A stretch of 19,263 nt of DNA from an uncultured Collinsella sp. (lineage in GTDB: Bacteria > Actinomycetota > Coriobacteriia > Coriobacteriales > Coriobacteriaceae), in NCBI GenBank assembly GCA_900541175.1, contig UQIT01000033.1, positions 1-19,263 of the forward strand, read 5' to 3'. The position numbers were made by a program, and so were the translations under genes. Below the pieces are notes generated by a model. The model was not told the origin of the DNA, did no database searches, and saw nothing but the letters and a program-made list of their open reading frames with translations. The stretch's first letter is position 1, and every line of letters starts with the position of its first letter. Of the stretch, positions 1-6,329 are shown piece after piece.

Positions 1-1
1 C

Positions 2-826
2 GGCTCGCCCGCCCGCGGTCCCCCCCCCCTGACGGCCGCCGATGAGGCTGCGCTGGGTAGCGACGTGCTCGGTAGCCGCGCCTATGCCGAGGAACTGGCC
101 GACCGCGAGGCCGAGGAAGCCGCCGCGCAGGCAGCAGAAGCCGAAGCGGCAGAAGCAGAGGCCATGGAAACCCCCGAGCCCGAGCTCGACGAATACGGAA
201 TCGCCATTGAGGACAACGACCAACAGGCGACTCCCGCGCAAGATGCCGCCGAGGCCAACGTATCTGCCCCAGCCGAGCCCCGCACTGCTCGCGTTCTCGA
301 GGTCGGCTGCGGCACGGGCTGCATTTCGCTCTCCCTTGCCTGGGAGCGCCGCGGGCACGTTACCTGCACTGCTACCGATATCGAGCCGCGCGCCATCGAC
401 CTTGCTACCAAAAACCGCGATGCGCTTGGCCTCACGTCCGACGAGGTCGCCTTCAGCCTCACAAACCTGGTGAGCTCCATTCCCCGCGAAGAGTGGGGCA
501 CCTTTGACGTACTCGTCTCCAACCCGCCCTACATCCCCACCGATGTCATGCGCTCGCTGCCGCATGAGGTCAAGGACTTTGAGCCCGATCTGGCGCTCGA
601 GGGCGGTGCCGACGGTCTCGATATCTTCCGCCGCCTGCTCAACGCGGCGCCCTACATGCTGCGTGCCGGCGGCCTGTTTGCCTGCGAGCTCTACGAGGGC
701 GCGCTCGACGCCGCGGCCGAGCTCTGTCGTCAAGCAGGCCTTTCGGACGTGCGTATCGTCCACGACCTCACCGATCGTCCCCGCATCGTTCGAGCCATCG
801 TCACCGAGCCCAAACAGCGTATTTAA
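2..826 (+). CDS. prmC: Release factor glutamine methyltransferase PrmC, 5'-truncated
   Basis: Partial gene, open in frame from the left edge with the N-terminus outside the window. PrmC methylates the glutamine of the GGQ motif in release factors RF1 and RF2 using S-adenosylmethionine, in the cytoplasm. Visible are the SAM-binding motif I (LEVGCGTG, about bases 296-319), the family-defining NPPY motif (521-532) and the following EVKDFEPDLALEGGADGLD block typical of PrmC. Between the left edge and motif I lies an unusual stretch of about 70 residues, very rich in Ala and Glu (roughly 77-285), where ordinary PrmC has only a short helix. A run of ten C (20-29) near the edge could be a sequencing or assembly error, so the first codons are uncertain. 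prfA would be expected just upstream, as is common. The stop is TAA at 824-826. Confidence 0.9.
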   Translation, partial: GSPARGPPPLTAADEAALGSDVLGSRAYAEELADREAEEAAAQAAEAEAAEAEAMETPEPELDEYGIAIEDNDQQATPAQDAAEANVSAPAEPRTARVLEVGCGTGCISLSLAWERRGHVTCTATDIEPRAIDLATKNRDALGLTSDEVAFSLTNLVSSIPREEWGTFDVLVSNPPYIPTDVMRSLPHEVKDFEPDLALEGGADGLDIFRRLLNAAPYMLRAGGLFACELYEGALDAAAELCRQAGLSDVRIVHDLTDRPRIVRAIVTEPKQRI

Positions 827-859
827 GCTGAATAAATAGACATTTGCGCAAGTTTGTCC

Positions 860-887
860 TTGCAATATACCGTAAAACTTCTACTAT
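860..887 (+). promoter_or_regulatory. Putative promoter of the toxin-antitoxin pair
   Basis: TTGCAA (860-865) and TACTAT (882-887) are separated by 16 bases, a reasonable sigma-70-type match. Transcription would begin near 894, very close to the ribosome binding site AAGGAG (890-895), so the leader would be very short. An alternative pair upstream, TTGCGC (844-849) with TATACC (866-871), has the same spacing and would give a longer leader. I cannot choose between them from sequence alone. Confidence 0.45.
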
Positions 888-892
888 AGAAG
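878..892. promoter_or_regulatory. Palindromic operator candidate for the antitoxin
   Basis: CTTCTA (878-883), CTA, TAGAAG (887-892) is a perfect 6-bp inverted repeat with a 3-base spacer. It covers the -10 element of the likely promoter and touches the ribosome binding site of the toxin gene. Xre-type antitoxins usually repress their own operon by binding such a palindrome at the promoter. Assigning this site to the antitoxin at 1284-1586 is inference from position and symmetry. Confidence 0.45.
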
Positions 893-901
893 GAGAAAGG
901 T

Positions 902-1297
902 ATGTCAAATCAGCTGCATCGGTACCGTATCGTGCTTGATTACATTGAACCTTGGCTTGATGAGCAGGATGAAGCTACGCTGAAGCAGATTTATGCAGAC
1001 CTTTTGGTGCTCGAGAAGGAAGGTCCCAGCCTTGGTCGTCCGCTGGTTGACCGCGTAAAGGGCTCGAAGCTTCATCATTTAAAGGAGCTGAGAGTGACGT
1101 CGTGTGGTGGGCAGGTGATTCGCATCCTCTTCGCCTTTGACCCCAAGCGCCAGGCGGTATTGCTATTGGCGGGTGATAAGTCGCGAGCGGGATCGTCAAG
1201 GGCAAAATGGAACGGTTGGTATGCGATCAACATTCCAAGGGCCGAGCAAATATACCGTCGCCACGTAAGGAGGCTCGATCGAGATGGAACTGCATGA
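902..1297 (+). CDS. RelE/HigB-like toxin (phage Gp49-like family)
   Basis: A 131-residue protein that looks like the toxin of a type II toxin-antitoxin pair in the Gp49-like/HigB branch of the RelE/ParE superfamily. Members are usually ribosome-associated mRNA interferases. Recognisable blocks are the central LGRPLVDRVKGSKLHHLKELR stretch (about residues 45-64), the strand RILFAFDPKRQAVLLLAGDK (about 75-94), and a C-terminal WYxxxIPxAEQIYxxH block (about 107-121). AGGAGAAAGG lies just upstream of the ATG. The gene overlaps the antitoxin gene by 14 bases, which supports translational coupling in the toxin-first order typical of higBA. Codon use is more AT-rich than in flanking prmC and tsaC, and the pair sits between two genes that are often adjacent, so acquisition by transfer is likely. 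Activity is inferred from family only. Confidence 0.85.
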   Translation: MSNQLHRYRIVLDYIEPWLDEQDEATLKQIYADLLVLEKEGPSLGRPLVDRVKGSKLHHLKELRVTSCGGQVIRILFAFDPKRQAVLLLAGDKSRAGSSRAKWNGWYAINIPRAEQIYRRHVRRLDRDGTA

Positions 1298-1586
1298 GTA
1301 TATGGAATCTCGCGGGATAACACGCGACTCCATTACCGCCGAGCAGGAGAGGACTCGCGATCGTATCGAAGCCTATAAGCTTGCTCAGATTCGCAGGTTA
1401 AAAGATCTAACACAGGCGTCGGTCGCCCAGTCGATGGGCGTTTCTCAAAAACGTGTATCCGAGCTCGAGCGTGGGGAGTTGGGTTCGATGAGGCTCGACA
1501 CGCTGAGCAGGTACGCAGAGAGCCTCGGCGGAAAACTGGTTGCAAGCATCGAGTTTCCCGATCGTACCGTTACGCTTGCGCGCTAA
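1284..1586 (+). CDS. HigA-like Xre-family antitoxin
   Basis: A 100-residue DNA-binding protein, likely the antitoxin that neutralises the upstream RelE/HigB-like toxin and represses the shared promoter. A helix-turn-helix of the Cro/C1 (Xre) type spans about residues 35-70. It includes LTQASVAQSMGVSQKRVSELE, with the usual Gln, Ala and Ser positions of a lambda-repressor fold, followed by a RLDTLSRYAESLGG helix. The C-terminal KLVASIEFPD segment is common in antitoxins paired with Gp49-like toxins. The ATG lies inside the toxin gene, 14 bases before the toxin gene ends, and is preceded by AAGGAGG (1267-1273). No terminator-like hairpin with a T-tract is visible between this gene and tsaC. Confidence 0.87.
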   Translation: MELHEYMESRGITRDSITAEQERTRDRIEAYKLAQIRRLKDLTQASVAQSMGVSQKRVSELERGELGSMRLDTLSRYAESLGGKLVASIEFPDRTVTLAR

Positions 1587-1734
1587 AAATCTTCAATTAA
1601 CCCCCTCACTTTCACCGACTACTAGAGCCGCTCACCAAACCAACATGCGCTCTGGGCAAATAGGTTGAACGTTTCGTGCGAGAATGCCCCACAGTAAACA
1701 AACTTGCACCGGAGCGTAAGGGGCTGGCATACAC

Positions 1735-2478
1735 ATGCAGACGGTCTATCGGGTATACGAGGGAACGCGCGAGCCGCATCGACTTGCCGTCGAGCGCACG
1801 GCCGAGGTGCTCGGCTGCGGCGGCCTGGCCTTGATTCCGACCGAGACCGTCTACGGTGTCGCCGTGGCAGTCAACGCCTTCTCGGACGCCGTGCCCCAAG
1901 ATACAAGCGAATTCCCATCGTGGCCGCGCGATCCGCAGGCTGCCGTCAACGGTGCCGCAGTCCCTGCGCTTGGCACCGGCTATCGACGTATCTTCACTCT
2001 CAAGCAGCGTGAACTCACGCAAACCGTTGCTTGGCTGGTCGATGGCGTCGAAGCACTCGACCGCTATGGCGTGGATATCCCGGAAGATGCCCGCGTGCTC
2101 GCGCGACGATGCTGGCCGGGAGCCCTGACTATCGTGATTAAGGCAGCCCCCTGCGTGCCGACCTTTATGCGCGCTGCCGACGACACCGTGGCCCTGCGCG
2201 CTTCGGCCTCTCCCGTGGTCCAAGCGCTCATTCGCGCCTGCGGCAGTCCCCTTGCCTGCACGAGCGCCAACACGCACGGCGCGCCCTCGCCGGCAAGCTT
2301 TGCCGCCGTCGAGGATCGCATCCTGGAGGGGGTCGATGTTGCCGTCGATGCCGGTGAGACCCCGTGTCGCGATGCCTCGACCATCGTGTCGTTCCAGCAC
2401 GGCGGGCTCCAGATCCTGCGCCAAGGCGCACTTCCCGCATCAGAGATCGAACGGGTCCTGTCCGACCCGATGCAATAG
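1735..2478 (+). CDS. tsaC: L-threonylcarbamoyladenylate synthase (YrdC/Sua5 family)
   Basis: This 247-residue protein matches the YrdC domain, which makes threonylcarbamoyl-AMP from threonine, bicarbonate and ATP. That is the first step of t6A37 modification of ANN-decoding tRNAs. Visible are the N-terminal PTETVYG motif (residues 35-41), KxR in LKQRE (90-92), WPGALT (127-132), LRAS (154-157) and the TSAN signature (176-179). It lacks the separate C-terminal Sua5 domain, so TsaC-like is the better label. About 30 extra residues (roughly 50-83) sit between PTETVYG and the KxR motif, where the two are normally close. The residues after KxR (ELTQTV) also differ from the usual RP-x-x-NPL. The nearest Shine-Dalgarno-like sequence, AAGGGG (1718-1723), is 11 bases from the ATG, which is longish. 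The glpK gene follows after 13 bases, so the two are probably co-transcribed. Confidence 0.88.
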   Translation: MQTVYRVYEGTREPHRLAVERTAEVLGCGGLALIPTETVYGVAVAVNAFSDAVPQDTSEFPSWPRDPQAAVNGAAVPALGTGYRRIFTLKQRELTQTVAWLVDGVEALDRYGVDIPEDARVLARRCWPGALTIVIKAAPCVPTFMRAADDTVALRASASPVVQALIRACGSPLACTSANTHGAPSPASFAAVEDRILEGVDVAVDAGETPCRDASTIVSFQHGGLQILRQGALPASEIERVLSDPMQ

Positions 2479-2491
2479 AAAGGTGTAAGCG

Positions 2492-4033
2492 ATGTCGTTG
2501 AATCTGGGCAGCCTGGGCATGGAAGATGCCTCGTTTAACTTTGGCGGTTCCTACATCATGGCGCTCGACTGCGGCACCACTTCGGTACTTGCGACCATCG
2601 TCGACGAGTACGGATGCATCGTCGCGCAGGCACGTCGCAGCGTCAAAACCAGCTTCCCGCGTCCCGGCTGGGTGGAGCAAGACCCCATGACGGTCCTTGC
2701 CAGCCAGATCGCGGTCATGATGGAAGTCCAGTTTAAGAGCGGTATCCACTCCGACCGCATTGCCGCCATCGGCATCTCCAACCAGCGCGAGACCACGGTG
2801 GTCTGGGACCGCGTGAGCGGTCAGCCGATCTATAACGCCATCGTATGGCAGTGCCGCCGTACCGCGCCGGCAATCGACGCGTTGGTTGAACAGGGTTGCG
2901 AGGAGCTGGTGCGCTCCCGCACGGGACTCACGCTCGACCCGTATTTCTCGGCCTCTAAGGTGCAGTGGATTCTCGACAACGTCGACGGCGCACGCGAGAG
3001 CGCGGCGGCGGGCGACCTCATGTTTGGCACCATCGACACCTGGCTCATCTACAACCTCACCGGCGGCCAGGTCTTTGCCACCGACTACACCAATGCCAGC
3101 CGCACGGCACTCTTTAATATCCATACGCTCGATTGGGACGACGACCTGCTGGCGCTCTTTGACGTCCCACGTTCCATGATGCCCGAGGTTCGCTGGAGCT
3201 CGGGCGACTACGGCCGCGTCGCGAGCGACATCATGACCAACATGCCGCCCATCATGGGCGTGGCGGGTGACCAACAGGCGTCGCTGTTCGGCCACTGCTG
3301 TTTCCGTCCCGGCCAGACCAAAAACACCTATGGCACGGGCTGCTTTATGCTCATGAACACCGGCGACGAGATCGTCGAATCCAAGAATGGCCTGGTCTCC
3401 ACCATCGGTATCGCTGCGGACGGCAAAGTCAGCTATGCGCTCGAGGGCTCTATTTTTGCCGCCGGCTCAACGATGAACTGGCTTCGCAACAACATGGGCA
3501 TCATCTCGAGCGTGAGCGAGTCGGCACAACTCGCCGCTTCGATTAGCGACAACGAGGGCTGCTACTTCGTTCCCGCCTTTGCGGGTTTGGGTGCTCCCTG
3601 GTGGGACCCGCATGCTCGCGGTATCGTGTGCGGTCTGACCGGCGCCTCGAGCCGTGCGACCATCGTACGTGCCGCCTGCGAATCCATGGCATATCAGAGC
3701 TACGACGTGCTGCGCGCCATGGAGCAGGACGTGGGGCTTTCGATTGAGCGCCTGTCTGTCGATGGCGGTGCCTCGCGCAACGAGTTCATCATGCAATTCC
3801 AGGCCGACCTGCTGGATATCCCCGTGCTGCAATGCGAGACGGTGGAGACCACGGCAATCGGTGCCGCGTACTTGGCGGGTCTTGCCGTCGGCTATTGGGA
3901 AGACCTGGAAGAGCTGGAGCAAAATGCCCAGATCGTTAGGACCTTCCTTCCCCACATGTCCGCCGAGCGCCGCGAGCAAAACCTTGCGGGCTGGCGTGAT
4001 GCAGTCAGGCGCTCGCTCAGCACCGCACAGTAG
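2492..4033 (+). CDS. glpK: Glycerol kinase
   Basis: A 513-residue FGGY-family kinase that phosphorylates glycerol to glycerol 3-phosphate using ATP. GlpK-specific signatures are SNQRET (glycerol-contacting Arg-Glu), NAIVWQ with the substrate Trp, DPYFSASK with the substrate Tyr, the catalytic AGDQQASLFG and the NTYGTGCF block, and the C-terminal DGGASRN adenine-site motif. The chosen ATG has GAAAGG about 10 bases upstream and gives roughly 20 residues before the first strand. An internal ATG at 2558 would match the usual family length but has no convincing ribosome binding site. Two oddities: the phosphate loop reads DCGTTSVL instead of the common DQGTTSSR, losing the arginine that contacts nucleotide. 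The region that carries the PTS-phosphorylated histidine in Gram-positive enzymes has no His here. Its pairing with tsaC has no obvious functional logic. Confidence 0.95.
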   Translation: MSLNLGSLGMEDASFNFGGSYIMALDCGTTSVLATIVDEYGCIVAQARRSVKTSFPRPGWVEQDPMTVLASQIAVMMEVQFKSGIHSDRIAAIGISNQRETTVVWDRVSGQPIYNAIVWQCRRTAPAIDALVEQGCEELVRSRTGLTLDPYFSASKVQWILDNVDGARESAAAGDLMFGTIDTWLIYNLTGGQVFATDYTNASRTALFNIHTLDWDDDLLALFDVPRSMMPEVRWSSGDYGRVASDIMTNMPPIMGVAGDQQASLFGHCCFRPGQTKNTYGTGCFMLMNTGDEIVESKNGLVSTIGIAADGKVSYALEGSIFAAGSTMNWLRNNMGIISSVSESAQLAASISDNEGCYFVPAFAGLGAPWWDPHARGIVCGLTGASSRATIVRAACESMAYQSYDVLRAMEQDVGLSIERLSVDGGASRNEFIMQFQADLLDIPVLQCETVETTAIGAAYLAGLAVGYWEDLEELEQNAQIVRTFLPHMSAERREQNLAGWRDAVRRSLSTAQ

Positions 4034-4156
4034 GGCTGCGATGGGCTGCTCGATACAACAAACCGCTAAACTAATGCATGGCGTGCGGCGGCAACATTGC
4101 TGCGCGCCTTGTCAGCAAGGCCGTTTTGCGGCCGCAACGAAAGGGGCAATCAATCC

Positions 4157-4804
4157 ATGACCGTCACCTACGATGCGTCCCGTGTGACGCTTGTCGATCA
4201 CCCGCTCGTCCAGCACAAGCTGTCGATCCTGCGCGACAAAAACACCGGCACCAACCAGTTCCGTCAGCTCGTGCGCGAACTCGCACTTTTTGACGGCTAC
4301 GAGGCCATGCGCGACCTGCCTATGGAAGACGTCGAGGTCGAGACCCCCATCACTACCGCCACGTTCAAACAGCTCGCCGGCAAGAAACTCGCCATCGTGC
4401 CCATCCTGCGTGCGGGCCTTGGCATGGTCGACGGCATCCTCGACCTGGTGCCCTCCGCTCGCGTGGGCCACATCGGCATGGAGCGCGACGAGGTCACCCA
4501 CGAGCCGCACGAGTATTACTGCAAGATGCCCAAGGATATCGACCAGCGCATCTGCCTGGTCGTCGACCCCATGCTCGCCACGGGCGGTTCGGCCGAGATG
4601 GCCATTAGCTACCTGCGCGAGCGCGGTGTCAAGGACATCCGCATGCTGTGCATCGTCGCGGCCCCCGAGGGCCTCAAGTCGCTGACTGAGAAGGACCCTG
4701 ATGTGCATATCTATACCTGCGCCATCGACGACCATCTCAACGAGGCTGCCTACATCGTTCCCGGCCTGGGCGACGCCGGCGACCGCATCTACGGCACGCT
4801 CTAG
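4157..4804 (+). CDS. upp: Uracil phosphoribosyltransferase
   Basis: This 215-residue cytoplasmic salvage enzyme converts uracil and PRPP to UMP and pyrophosphate. The PRPP-binding motif VVDPMLATGGS (residues 135-145) and the C-terminal uracil-binding PGLGDAGDR block are intact. The VPILRAGLGM segment (81-90) is also typical of Upp, and the length is close to the usual 208-210. I chose the ATG at 4157 because it starts the conserved N-terminus and has AAAGGGG (4140-4146) ten bases upstream. A longer reading frame back to 4097 adds unconserved residues. The 123-base gap after glpK contains a short GC hairpin, GGCCG/CGGCC (4119-4133), right before the ribosome binding site. It might affect translation. 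I see no strong promoter in that gap. Confidence 0.95.
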   Translation: MTVTYDASRVTLVDHPLVQHKLSILRDKNTGTNQFRQLVRELALFDGYEAMRDLPMEDVEVETPITTATFKQLAGKKLAIVPILRAGLGMVDGILDLVPSARVGHIGMERDEVTHEPHEYYCKMPKDIDQRICLVVDPMLATGGSAEMAISYLRERGVKDIRMLCIVAAPEGLKSLTEKDPDVHIYTCAIDDHLNEAAYIVPGLGDAGDRIYGTL

Positions 4805-4846
4805 TCGCTGGGCTAAGATGGCCGCGGCTGCAAATACGAAGAAACG

Positions 4847-4881
4847 GTGCGCGCGGACGAACAAAAGGCGACCGCGCGCAC
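4847..4881 (+). repeat. Perfect 10-bp inverted repeat downstream of upp
   Basis: GTGCGCGCGG (4847-4856) is perfectly complementary to CCGCGCGCAC (4872-4881), with a 15-base A-rich loop. It lies 42 bases after the upp stop codon. The stem is strong enough to stop or pause RNA polymerase, but it is followed by TCCTGTTAA and not a T-tract, so it is not a classical intrinsic terminator. It may protect the 3' end of the upp mRNA or serve as a protein-binding site. Confidence 0.6.
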
Positions 4882-4893
4882 TCCTGTTAACGG

Positions 4894-4925
4894 ACGTTTT
4901 GCCCTGCAGGGTTCGAGAAAAACGT
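4894..4925 (+). repeat. Nested inverted repeats in the upp-atp gap
   Basis: ACGTTTT (4894-4900) pairs with AAAACGT (4919-4925). A perfect 10-bp palindrome, CCCTGCAGGG (4902-4911), lies inside that interval. The gene-free gap between upp and the atp operon (4805-5086) therefore carries two neighbouring dyad structures plus a promoter at its right end. I do not recognise a known riboswitch or RNA family here. No supported open reading frame occupies the gap. Confidence 0.4.
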
Positions 4926-4996
4926 ATTACCGTACCTGCGGCATAAAGAAGGTCTTAAGAAAACGAACAGGTGCGTATTAACCGATGCTTTTTCGG

Positions 4997-5024
4997 TTGT
5001 ACTTTAGCGATTGGCTCGTACAAT
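4997..5024 (+). promoter_or_regulatory. Probable promoter of the ATP synthase operon
   Basis: TTGTAC (4997-5002) and TACAAT (5019-5024) are separated by 16 bases and match the sigma-70 consensus at four of six and five of six positions. Transcription would begin near 5031, giving a leader of about 55 bases before the first gene. A small hairpin, ACCGA (4981-4985) with TCGGT (4993-4997), lies just upstream. This is the best promoter-like sequence in the upp-atp gap. Confidence 0.6.
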
Positions 5025-5086
5025 AGTCACCAATGTTTGGCGGGAACTGTCCTGTGAGGCGATAAAAAAGGAAAGTGAGGACGCCA

Positions 5087-5398
5087 GTGTTTCAGATAGC
5101 CGATCTGCTCGCTATCGTTGCAGGTGCCATCGCGGGCGCGATTGCCTTCCTTCCCTTTGTCTTTACGCTCAAGCCGGTTCTTGACGATAAGCAGAATGCG
5201 GACATGCTCAAGGGTATGGTGAGTCTCGCGGTCTCGGCAATCGCGTTGCTTGTCTTTACCTTGGTTGTGTTTGTGTTGTTCGGAGAGGCATTTCGCATGT
5301 TCCTCCTGGGCGAGGCGATCGGCTTCGTGGCCTTTATGGCCGCCTGCGCGGTTCGCGTCGCCAAGGCGCTGCGAGATCCTCATGAGGTCGAAAGGTAA
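5087..5398 (+). CDS. AtpI-like small membrane protein
   Basis: A 103-residue hydrophobic protein with three predicted membrane segments (about residues 6-28, 44-66 and 71-92) and a short charged C-terminus. It sits directly upstream of atpB, the usual place of atpI (F1Fo assembly/Mg2+-related accessory protein). The ORF ends 3 bases before the atpB start codon, so the two are in one transcript. I chose the GTG at 5087 because GAGG (5077-5080) lies six bases upstream. A GTG at 5075 would have its Shine-Dalgarno almost touching the start codon. Sequence similarity to AtpI is weak by eye and the usual fourth membrane segment is not obvious. The call rests mainly on position and topology. Confidence 0.65.
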   Translation: MFQIADLLAIVAGAIAGAIAFLPFVFTLKPVLDDKQNADMLKGMVSLAVSAIALLVFTLVVFVLFGEAFRMFLLGEAIGFVAFMAACAVRVAKALRDPHEVER

Positions 5399-5401
5399 GT
5401 C

Positions 5402-6205
5402 GTGGAAATTTTTGAAAAGCTGCCTGATGAGATTAATCATCTGGTCAGCGAGTTCAGCTCCACCCCTGTCGTGGGCGATCTGAGCTGCGGCATCACGCAG
5501 TACTCGTTTTGGCTGATCGTCTCCACGATCGTGCTCCTGATCGTCCTAGCCGTGTTCAAGAAGAAGCAGACCCTGGTTCCCAAGGGCTTCTTCGTCAACG
5601 GTTTCGAGTACATCATCGAGTACGTCGAGAACGATATCGGCAAGGGTGTCGTGGGTGAGAACTGGAAGAAGCACTTCCCGTTCCTGTGCTCGCTTTTCCT
5701 GTTCATCCTGATCAATAACATGATCGGCCTGATCCCGGGAATGAAGCCCGGCACCGGCGCAATCGGCTCCACCGCCGCACTCGCCATCTTCGCCTTCGTG
5801 TACTTCATCTACTACGGATGCAAGGCTCACGGCGTGATCGGCTACATCAAGAGCCTCGCCCCGCAGGGCGTGAGCTTCCCGATGAACGTGCTCGTGTGGG
5901 TCGTCGAGCTTTTCTCGACCTTCCTGCGCCTCATCACGCTTGCCGTCCGTCTGTTCTGCAACATGTTCGCAGGACACGTGGTCATGGGCTCGTTCGCCAT
6001 CATGGCGAGCATGTTCATGCAGCCGCTGCTTCAGCAGGTTTCCGCGGCCCACGCCGTCGGCGCCCTGCCTTCGCTGGCCTGGCTTGCCATCCTCATCCTG
6101 ATCTATGCGATCGAGCTTGTGGTCGGCGCCATCCAGGCTTACGTCTTCACGGTCCTTACCGCCGTGTATGTCTCCGAGGCAGAGGAGGTCGCGGAGGAGG
6201 AGTAG
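5402..6205 (+). CDS. atpB: F1Fo ATP synthase subunit a
   Basis: This is the 267-residue membrane stator subunit that forms the two proton half-channels facing the c-ring. The essential arginine is R183 in RLFCNMFAGH (E. coli R210), and the last helices carry IQAYVFTVLTAVY. Aligning around R183 and Q245 places His192 where E. coli has E219 and Glu238 where E. coli has H245. This is a reciprocal swap known from other bacteria. Several long membrane segments follow a short N-terminal region, and the C-terminus is acidic (EAEEVAEEE). The GTG start has GAAAGG seven bases upstream. It is three bases from the preceding gene. A 124-base gap, long for this operon, separates it from atpE. Confidence 0.97.
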   Translation: MEIFEKLPDEINHLVSEFSSTPVVGDLSCGITQYSFWLIVSTIVLLIVLAVFKKKQTLVPKGFFVNGFEYIIEYVENDIGKGVVGENWKKHFPFLCSLFLFILINNMIGLIPGMKPGTGAIGSTAALAIFAFVYFIYYGCKAHGVIGYIKSLAPQGVSFPMNVLVWVVELFSTFLRLITLAVRLFCNMFAGHVVMGSFAIMASMFMQPLLQQVSAAHAVGALPSLAWLAILILIYAIELVVGAIQAYVFTVLTAVYVSEAEEVAEEE

Positions 6206-6329
6206 TCTTCCGTTCGTGCCTTAAAGGTAAGGCAATTCGTTAAACCGCCGGTGCCCGTACCCATGGAGCCCGGCAGTTATAAAAAGGTTATCCTGCGTGA
6301 AATAAGACACGCACGACAAAGGAGGAATC
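6206..6329 (+). promoter_or_regulatory. atpB-atpE intergenic leader with small hairpins
   Basis: This is the longest gap inside the atp operon (124 bases). It contains a GCCTT/AAGGC hairpin (6218-6233), a GCCGG/CCGGC pairing (6247-6274), and a strong GGAGG (6321-6325) four bases before the atpE GTG. In other bacteria the atpE leader raises translation of the c subunit, which is needed in about ten copies per complex. The same role here is inference. Neither hairpin has a T-tract, so termination is unlikely. Confidence 0.35.

Noticed and set aside
2228..3295. 355-codon minus-strand frame opposite tsaC and glpK
   Set aside because: It spans two real genes and their junction, and has no start-site evidence.
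4847..4881. Classical rho-independent terminator of upp
   Set aside because: The stem is perfect, but no T-tract follows, so I list it as an inverted repeat only.
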